DNA of 64,000 nucleotides, taken from contig JAULJL010000027.1 in NCBI GenBank assembly GCA_030761205.1, positions 20,400,501-20,464,500 of the forward strand, written 5' to 3'. Made by a program: the position numbers and the translations under genes. The notes beneath the pieces were generated by a model. It ran no database searches. It saw only the letters and a list, made by a program, of their open reading frames with translations, and was not told where the DNA came from. Within the stretch, counting starts at the first letter, position 1. Each line of letters opens with the position of its first letter. This DNA is from Fremontodendron californicum. Taxonomy: Eukaryota > Streptophyta > Magnoliopsida > Malvales > Malvaceae. Below, piece after piece: positions 56,656 through 64,000 of this stretch.

Positions 56656-58536
56656 GTTCAAAACATTAACTCAAGTGTTAATTGGGAAGGCAACCCAATT
56701 AAAGAAGAAATTGCCAACCTTCCATATTCAGATTTGCTTTCTCTTTCTTTTCCTTTTTCTTTTCTTTTATTATTCTTATTTTTATTGTTTTTATTTTTAT
56801 TTTTTATGTTTACTTGTTAATTTTTGTTTAGTATTTTAGGATTATTTAGGTTGCATGAGTTTGTTTTGTTTTGAGTCTTAGTTGTTCCTATTCTTATGTT
56901 ATTAGTTCTTTTCTCTTACACATGATTCTTTCATTTGGGTTAATAGACTTACATTGAGGACAATGTAAGAATTAAGTGTGGGGGGAATGATTTAGGATTT
57001 CGTTTATTTTTGTCTACTATTTTTTTTTTATGAGTCTTTATTATTATTATTATTATTTTTTAGTGTGTTTTAGTTCCTTTTTAATACAATGATGAGATAT
57101 GAATTGCATAAGTCTAAAACAGATTTATTAGTGAGAAGATTTTCATGAGAATTGAGCTTGATGTCAACCTTTTTATGAGCCAATGTTAATATAATATGTT
57201 GATTGAGAAAGAAGCATGTTTAGACTTAATCTGACTTGTATAATCATCCTTGTGAGTTTTTGAGCCTATAATGATTGATGCATTATACAAATCAAGCTAA
57301 TTTCTTTCTTGAGTGCTCTTATGATTACATGATTCTCTAGAACTTGCTTTAGACCTTGTTGAGACTATATTGATACATGTGACAACATGAATATGATAGA
57401 GGCATTAGGATTATAACCAGAGCCAAACAGCCATCCATTATTAATGTTCTAAGAGAACATCCCCACTAGTGAGCCAATTTGAGCCTACATTAAATATGCT
57501 GTTTTATTGGTAACCACAACTTACACCTAGCCTAAATATACTTATATCCTTACCCTTGTTCTAAAGATGGATTATATATTTTGAGACATATTGCAAAAAA
57601 CAAGGGATATTTTTAGTTGAAAATTTGGGTTAGAAACAAGAAATAAGTGTGGGGGGAAAAGAAAAGAAAAGTCAAGAGAAAAAGAAATGGAATACTGGCA
57701 AATACATTCCTATGTAAAAAATATGAATCATCTCTTGAATTTGTGGAAAAAGAAAAAGATGTTACAAAGTCGTTTAGAATGAAGAAAAGGCCCAACATAA
57801 ATATCCGGCCTAGGTGACTATGTACTTGTAAAGAGTTTTGAGAAGTTTCTTTGTATGATCTTTTTATGTCTCTAAACTTTATGAACTCTTTGGAACCTTT
57901 GTGATATCTTTATCCTTTTGTTCTTCAACCACATTACAAACCCCTTGGCCCCATTACAACCTTGATTAAAGACCTCTTGATTCATGAAGTTGTATGATCT
58001 AAATAGTGGAGAATAGGTGGACAAGCAAGAATATGGTAGAACTGTTTTCATGAGATTGATTGAGTGTAAACACTTCACCACTACTTTAAAGAGTGAAAAT
58101 CATGAGGGTATCCCATGTGAGAAGTTGAGATTAAATTTGAACATGCAATATTTTGATTGAGATATGTTATGCTAATATTGGCTTAACTCAAACAATTTAC
58201 ATTCAAGCATGAATTTTTGTGAAATTCTTTAAGCTATTGATTAGTTTATAAGACTTGTTCAAATATTGTATCTAATTTGTATTGAAAGGATTAGGAGTAA
58301 ATATTTTTAGTATATGCAGTTTATTTATATTTTAGTTTTTCAATGTTTGTGGGTATCGTTCTAGTAAACCCTCACGAGACTAAACTCGTCCACTAGGGAC
58401 ACCTAGGGGTTTAAAGGCTTGTGTCACATGCTAAGTGCCACCGTGATTTCCTACGAAAATGGATTAGATTAGATTTTCTTATTTTATTTTTATTGAGTCG
58501 TTGCTAGGGACTAGCAACAATCTAAGTGTGGGGGTG
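56656..58536 (+). other. E6 3' non-coding region and polypurine tract
   Basis: Three G-runs: AAGTGTGGGGGGAATG near 56972, AAGTGTGGGGGGAAAAG near 57645, and AAGTGTGGGGGTG ending at 58536 against the LTR. The last is the functional polypurine tract by position. The first is preceded by the dyad ACATTGAGGACAATGT. No gene is seen. Confidence 0.8.
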
Positions 58537-60576
58537 TGATAACTCGTATAATTATATAGTTTTTAGTTATGTTTTATTAATGTTTTGTGTCAAATACGAG
58601 TTATTATTGTTTAGTCTAATTGTGTTTATGATCTTTTATATTTTTATGTATTTTGGTGTTTTTCACAAGTTTCTTTGAGTGATTTCAGATTACTAGAATT
58701 AAGGGCGAATCCAGTTCAGTTTCAGTTCCGACACCTTTTGCCATATCAGCTATATCTCGAGTTTCCCTGAAGCAATAAGGCTGAAATTTGTAGCCATGCA
58801 AAGCTAAGAGGCATATCTATCGTTTTCATGTTTTACACTTCTTAAAACGGAGTCGTTTTCCCTAGCGAAATCGACCATCAAGTTGGCTGATGTGCAATGA
58901 CGTCTGTGCTGACATGTTTTCGTATTATGCCCATATCTGCTTATCCACATCAGAAAATGAGCTGATTCCAACGGCTATGGTTCCGTAACTGACAGGGGAA
59001 CCTTTGTCTAGAAGACCATGTGATCAGATCAGGCCTCCAATATTGAAGAAATCGACCATCAAGGTGGCTGATGTGCAATGACGTCTGTGCTGACATGTTT
59101 TCGTATTTTGCCCATATCTGCTTAACCACATCAGCAAATGAGCTGATTCCAACGGCTATGGTTCCGTAACTGATAGGGGAAACTTTTTCTAGAAGACCAT
59201 GTGATCAGATAAGGCCTCCACTATTGACGAAATCGACCATCAAGTTGGCTGATCAAAATCGTCATATACCTACCTTTGAAATTTGTAAAGCTTGTCTCTT
59301 GTCATTTAGCCCTCCAAAATGTGTATAAATAGAGGGCCTTGGATGATTGTAAGGGATCATATTGTACATAGGTAGGATATTAGCCATTTTAATAAAATTC
59401 TCTAAGTTTTCTTCTTCTTTCTTTTCTCTAGTTTTCTTTTTCTTTTCTCTAGTTTTCTTTTTCTTTAGAGAGAGCAAGAGGTTGGATAATTAATATTCTT
59501 CCTCTTCTTCTTTCTTTCTTTTATTTTCTTCTTAGATTCTATTTAATTTTATGTTTATAATGCCTATGCTAGGCTAAATTTCTATTTGGTTAAGGGTGAT
59601 TTCAAAGCCCTAGACATGTTTTGTGATTGATTTTCAGATTCTATCTATCATTAATTTTCTATCAAAGTTGCTTATGTTCTTCTACAAGAATTGTTCATAA
59701 TGTTGTCTTGATTTATTTAGGTGTACAACTAGATAGATCTTGATAATTATCTATTGCTAGTCTAGGAGTCTTGATCCGTGTAATTGTCTTGATTTCCTAT
59801 TCATAAGTGGCAATTTGTGATTAATGATTATGGTCAAGTTTTCAATAATTGCAAAGTGGAACATAACCTAAGTTGAACAATCCGAGCTTATGTGTTTGTT
59901 GCTTAGATCAACCTATCTTTCTCATCATAAAGCTGCCATTAAATTGAATTTAGAGAGCTTATTCTAGGTTGTTTAATGGTTAGAGATTAAATAGAGAGCT
60001 TGTTCTATTTAACGACAAACTAAGGAAAGATTGGGGTAACAGAGCTTGTTGTTATCTACGGTTGTTAACTTTGATAGTTGGTTGATATTGATAGATCTGA
60101 AATTGATTCTTAATGATGTCTAGTGGTGGAGAATGAAACCTTAACCATATTTTTCATATTTGATTCTTCTTACTTACTTGTTTTCTTACTTTTCTAGTTT
60201 GCTTATTTTTTATATTTATTTTTATTGGCTGGTTATACCGCCTAATTTGTATATTAACTTTGTTTTATTTTTATTGGCTGGTTATACCGCCTAATTTAGT
60301 ATATATATTTTTATTGGCTGGTTATACCGCCTAATTTAGTATATATATTTTTATTGGCTGGTTATACCGCCTTGCATCTTATTCTTATTATTTACTTTAG
60401 TTTAAATCTGGCATCAAAAACCCCCTTTTCTTTTATTGTTCTTGAATTTAAGTTTTAAACTATTAACTTATAAACTAAAACCCAATCCCTGAGGACTCGA
60501 CCCTTGCTAACTACTATACTTACAATTTATCTTTTTAGTGCAAGGTTAAATAAGATACACTCTTTTGGGTGCATCA
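58537..60576 (+). repeat. E6 3' LTR
   Basis: 2,040 bp. The differences seen from the 5' LTR are GGGCGAATCC for GGGCAAATCC and TATCGTTTTC for TATCTTTTTC. Confidence 0.93.
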
Positions 60577-60581
60577 GTGAC

Positions 60582-61257
60582 TCAAGAACACAAGGTGGCA
60601 CATGAAGAAGGCTTATTTGGGTTATTTTAAGTCTTGTAATTACTTTGGCATTTGGGCCTAACTTATGTAACTTATGTATTATGTCCATTAAGCTACTTAT
60701 TGCACATCCTTTTTAATTTATTAGGTTTGGGCTTGAGCATGTTCAGCCTATAATTTAAGTAGTCTTTCTTCTTTAGATTAGGACTAGTAGAATTTACACT
60801 TGTAATGGGATTAGGAGTGTGCTTGGCTGATTATTAAGTCTTGCACTTAGGATAGGAGTCCTTGGCTGCCAAGGAGTTTCATTTTTACTAGGAGTTCTTA
60901 GGCTAGTTGAATTAGAGTAAGTAGGAAGGCTATAAATACCCTTGTTTAGCCATCTACTTCAGCAACCATTATGAATCTATTGAGTTGACTTTATTTAAGT
61001 GAGGGTTTCACTTTTTTTAGTTCTTGACAAAACTAGCGAACTTATTAAAGAATTCCTTTCTTTGTGGTGTTCTTCCTATCAAACTTAGGTTTTAGAAACA
61101 AGTGTTCTTAGGGTTTAGTTAGCTTAACTAATCTAGGTTCTTTGATCCAAGATTTCTACGGGTTTAAGTTCCATTGCCTGAATCTTGGCTTTCTTGGGGT
61201 TAGGGTATTTCAATTTGTTAGTGGGTTCAAAAGGTTTAAACCCACGGGTTCACATCA
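60582..61257 (+). repeat. K2 5' LTR, second part
   Basis: Continues the LTR begun at 53362 after the GTGAC duplication and ends GGGTTCACATCA. It matches the solo LTR at 47842-48683. Confidence 0.85.
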
Positions 61258-61860
61258 GTTGGTATTCAGAGCTTAGGGTTCCACGGGTTCACAAGATTTT
61301 GGGATTTCAAGCACTCTTGTCTTGGGGCTATAGCTTTAGGTATTATTGTCTTGAGGTTATAGCTTTTAGGCAGTCTTGCTTTGGGGTTTCATTTCTTGTA
61401 AATGAGTCCGATCAATCTAACAAGATTTTGGGGTTTCAGGCATTGTTCTCTTGGGGTTATAGATTTAGATATTTTTCCTAGGGTTATAGTTTTTAGACAG
61501 TTTAAGTTTGGGGTTTTAGTCTTGAAAAATGGTTTAGATCAAAATTTCGTTTCTCGAATTCTTGATCTATTAAAATTTTTTCTTGTTGATTCTTGATCCG
61601 AATCGTGAAAAACAAATCAAGAATTCAGAGTGGCATTCGAACAGTCCTAAGAAAGAGAAAAGAAGTTCATCCTAGATTTCAAGAAAATCAAGAAGTGTCA
61701 TTCTTAAAAAGAAAAATAATAATAATAACAAAAGTGTTCGAACAACAAGAAAAAGAAAGAAGGATTCGAAAAAGATCAAAGGGAAGAGGAAAGAGGAAAG
61801 AATCGACATTCTTCTTTTTTTTTTTTAACTAACCAAAGTTGTTTTTGCAGCAACTTTAAG
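61258..61860 (+). other. K2 primer site (61260-61272) and leader
   Basis: TGGTATTCAGAGC carries one extra T compared with the usual Met primer site. The leader consists of diverged repeats of a TTTTGGGGTTTCAGGCATTGTT-like motif of about 70 bp (for example near 61293, 61425 and 61500). No gene is supported. Confidence 0.7.
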
Positions 61861-62088
61861 ATGTCTCTCACATTATGCGACGACGTAAAGCAGGCTCTAC
61901 AAGAGATGAAAGAGCTCACCTTATTGTTTGGGAGGTTTGTGCAACAAGAGGAAGAAAGGTGGAGAGAAAAAGAGAGAAAAAAAAAAGAAAAAAAAAAGTG
62001 ACATGGCCGCAAATAAAGAAAAGCTAGAGGAAACGGAGAGTAAAAAATTAGTGAAAAGAAATAGAGGTGTCTGAAATTGAAAAAGTAA
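61861..62088 (+). pseudogene. K2 gag N-terminal remnant
   Basis: Starts MSLTLCDDVKQALQEMKEL at the same place as the K1 gag (49284). After about 35 codons it becomes a Lys/Glu-rich low-complexity stretch and stops within 80 codons. Capsid, nucleocapsid and protease are missing. The remaining text to 62224 has only short frames. The match to K1 identifies it; on its own it would not be recognisable as gag. Confidence 0.55.
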
Positions 62089-62224
62089 GAGAGGAGGCAC
62101 TAGTGGAAAGGAGACAATTCCTACTGAGGGAAAGAAAGAATTTGAGACTTTTTCTAATGCAAAGGAGAGTAAGGTTTTTATTCTATATGCTCCTAACCAA
62201 TCTGTTCCTATTTTTCCTATTTCT

Positions 62225-62486
62225 TTGTTGAAGGATTGTGAGGATTTATCTTCGGAGGAGTTGGAGGATGGGTTGCCACCCATAAGCGGCATTACCGTTA
62301 TTCTCACACACAAGGCTAAGATTCGAGGGCGAATCTTTTTGGAGGAAAGGGGGAATGATAGGATCCAAGATGTTGATGAATGGAAAACAGCATTTAAGAC
62401 TAAGTATGGGTTATATGAATGGTTAGTCATGCCATTTGGACTTACTAATGCACCTAGTACTTTCATGAGATTAATGAATCATGTTT
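62225..62486 (+). pseudogene. K2 protease-RT linker and RT fragment
   Basis: The frame carries DCEDLSSEELEDGLPPISGI, the pre-RT linker of chromovirus polyproteins. After a deletion it jumps to DEWKTAFKTKYGLYEWLVMP and FGLTNAPSTFMRLM. It ends at NHV where a K-family LTR starts (62487), at exactly the same codon as the solo LTR in K1. The catalytic YFDD block is absent. Confidence 0.78.
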
Positions 62487-62736
62487 TGATAGGATTCAAG
62501 ATGGCCCAATTCCATAGCAATTTCTATATGGGCCAATATCCAAGAAGATCCAAGAAACATGGCAAGAATGGGTGGAATTTACTTGGGCCATGTTGCAAGT
62601 TAAGAAAGGCTACCACATGCAAGATGGGCTTGCATCCAAGTTTGGTCCATGTGACTCAAGAACACAAGGTGGCACATTAAGATGGCTTATTTGGGCTTAT
62701 TTTACGTGGGCTTATTTGGGCTTATTTTAAGTCTTG
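62487..62736 (+). repeat. K-family LTR start, cut by E7
   Basis: TGATAGGATTCAAGATGGCC onward matches 48683 downward and 53362 upward. It stops at GTCTTG, where E7 begins. Confidence 0.82.
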
Positions 62737-64000
62737 TGATAACTCGTATAATTATATAGTTTTTAGTTATGTTTTATTATTGTTTTGTGTCAAATACGAG
62801 TTATTATTGCTTAGTCTAATTGTGTTTATGATCTTTTATATTTTTATGTAATTTGGTGTTTTTCACGAGTTTCTTTGAGTGATTTCAGATTACTAGGTTA
62901 AATCAAGAATTAAGGGCAAATCCAGTTCAGTTCCAGTTCCGACACCTTTTTCCATATCAGCTATATATGGAGTTTCACTGAAGCATTAAGGCTGAAATTT
63001 TTACAGTGCAAAGTTACGAGGCATATCTATCTTTTTCATGCTTTACACTTCTTGAAACGGAGTCGTTTCCCCTAGCAAAATATGGTATCAAGTTGGCTGA
63101 TGTGCAATGCCGTCTGTTCTAACCAGTTTAGGTATTTTGACCATATCTTCTGATCCACATGAGAAAATGAGCTAATTCCAACGGCTATGGATCACAAACT
63201 GATAGGGGAATATTTTTCTAGAAGACCATTTGATCAGATCAAGCCTCCAACATTGACAAAATCAACCATCAAGCTGGCTGATCAGAATTGTCATACAATA
63301 TGACGAAAATTGTTAGAAAAATGCACCCACCTATTATATCAACCTTTGAAATTTATAAAGCTTGTCTCTTGTCATTTAGCTCTCCAAAATGTGTATAAAT
63401 AGAGGGCCTTGGATGATTGTAAGAGAGATTGTACATTGGTAGGATATTAGCCATTGTAATAAAATTCTCTAAGTTTTCTTCTTCTTTCTTTTCTCTAGTT
63501 TTCTTTTTCTTTAGAGAGAGCAAGAGGCTGGATAATTAATATTCTTCTTCTTCTTCTTTCTTTCTTTCTTTTATTTTCTTCTTAGATTCTCTTTAATTTT
63601 ATGTTTCTGTTTACAATGCCTATGCTAGGCTAAACTTCTATTTGGTTAAGGGTGATTTCAAAGCCCTAGACATATTTTATAATTGATTTTATGTTTATGT
63701 TTACAATGCTTATGTTCTTCTACAAGAATTGTTCATGATGTTGTCTTGATTTGTTTAGGTGTACAACTAGATAGATCTTGATAATTATCTATTGCTAGTT
63801 TAGGAGTCTTGATCCGTGTAATTGTCTTGATTTCCTATTCATAAGTGGCAATTTGGGATTAATGATTATGGTCAAGTTTTCAATAATTGCAAAGTGGAAC
63901 ATAACCTAAGTTGAACAATCCGAGCTTATGTGTTTGTTGCTTAGATCAACCTATCTTTCTCATCATAAAGCTGCCATTAAATTGAATTTAGAGAGCATAT
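62737..64000 (+). mobile_element. E7: R1 LTR running off the right edge
   Basis: TGATAACTCG start, single U3 block (its TGACGT is changed to TGCCGT near 63108), TATAAATA near 63395. R/U5 continues to the window end. The left flank TCTTG is the probable TSD. The element orientation is plus. Confidence 0.88.

Larger units (their letters stand above)
53534..60576 (+). mobile_element. E6: intact young R1 element, gag-like ORF only
   Basis: 7,043 bp. Two 2,040-bp LTRs (53534-55573 and 58537-60576) that differ at only two positions by eye. TSD GTGAC (53529-53533 and 60577-60581). Primer site, polypurine tract and one intact 312-codon ORF are present. No cargo, protease, RT or integrase. This looks like a very recent insertion, driven in trans. 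Confidence 0.95.
53362..62736 (+). mobile_element. K2: chromovirus-like element related to K1, carrying E6 in its 5' LTR
   Basis: 5' LTR 53362-53533 plus 60582-61257 (about 848 bp without E6), Met primer site, leader, gag start, internal deletion, RT fragment, then another K-family LTR start (62487) cut by E7. It is inserted in copia sequence; the left flank is CTTCA. Confidence 0.78.

Overview
The window is intergenic DNA from a plant nuclear genome, most likely a eudicot. It consists almost entirely of nested LTR retrotransposons. The evidence is Athila-type Ty3/gypsy polyprotein, chromovirus-type and Ty1/copia reverse transcriptase fragments, plant-type primer binding sites (tRNA-Asp and initiator tRNA-Met), 5-bp target-site duplications (TSDs), high A+T content and no single-copy host gene. 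I cannot name the species. Element names (E1-E7, K1, K2, R1) are mine. 'R1' is the dominant LTR family, whose LTR reads TGATAACTCG...GGGTGCATCA on its coding strand.

Layout. E2 is an old Athila-like element on the minus strand that spans about 7027-46093. Other elements have opened it up. E1 (window edge to 7026) sits in its 3' non-coding region. E3 (about 11099-32534) sits inside its reverse transcriptase. E5 (36843-45735, TSD CCGAT) sits inside its 5' LTR. E3 is itself interrupted by E4 (13288-25399, TSD GAGGG). E4 has the form LTR-internal-LTR-internal-LTR, and its middle LTR is a hybrid of the two outer ones. The E2 reading frame can be followed as gag-protease-RT start (35336 down to 32535), then RT-RNase H-integrase (about 11098 down to 8568).

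From 46094 to the end the window holds: a plus-strand gag remnant; K1, a minus-strand chromovirus-like element split by two solo LTRs (TSDs AAACA and TAAAC); gypsy and copia debris; and K2, a plus-strand relative of K1. K2's 5' LTR carries E6 (53534-60576, TSD GTGAC), an intact and very young R1 element. E7, another R1 LTR, runs off the right edge.

The notable biology is in E1, E3 and E5. These R1 elements encode no protease, RT or integrase. Each has the same two extra genes downstream of a reduced gag-like ORF, on the same strand. One is a LOG-family cytokinin-activating enzyme without introns. The other is a 178-codon protein whose arginine/lysine run plus compact Cys cluster resembles the cysteine-rich nucleic-acid-binding proteins of Betaflexiviridae (carla/vitivirus type). 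Each gene has its own TATA-like box. The pair is bracketed by duplicated 3' non-coding modules of the element. E5 has both genes open. E1 and E3 have open 178-codon genes but broken LOG genes. R1 elements presumably move with enzymes from an Athila-like partner such as E2, which shares the tRNA-Asp primer site and the R/U5 part of the LTR. All identifications are by reading; no database search was run.
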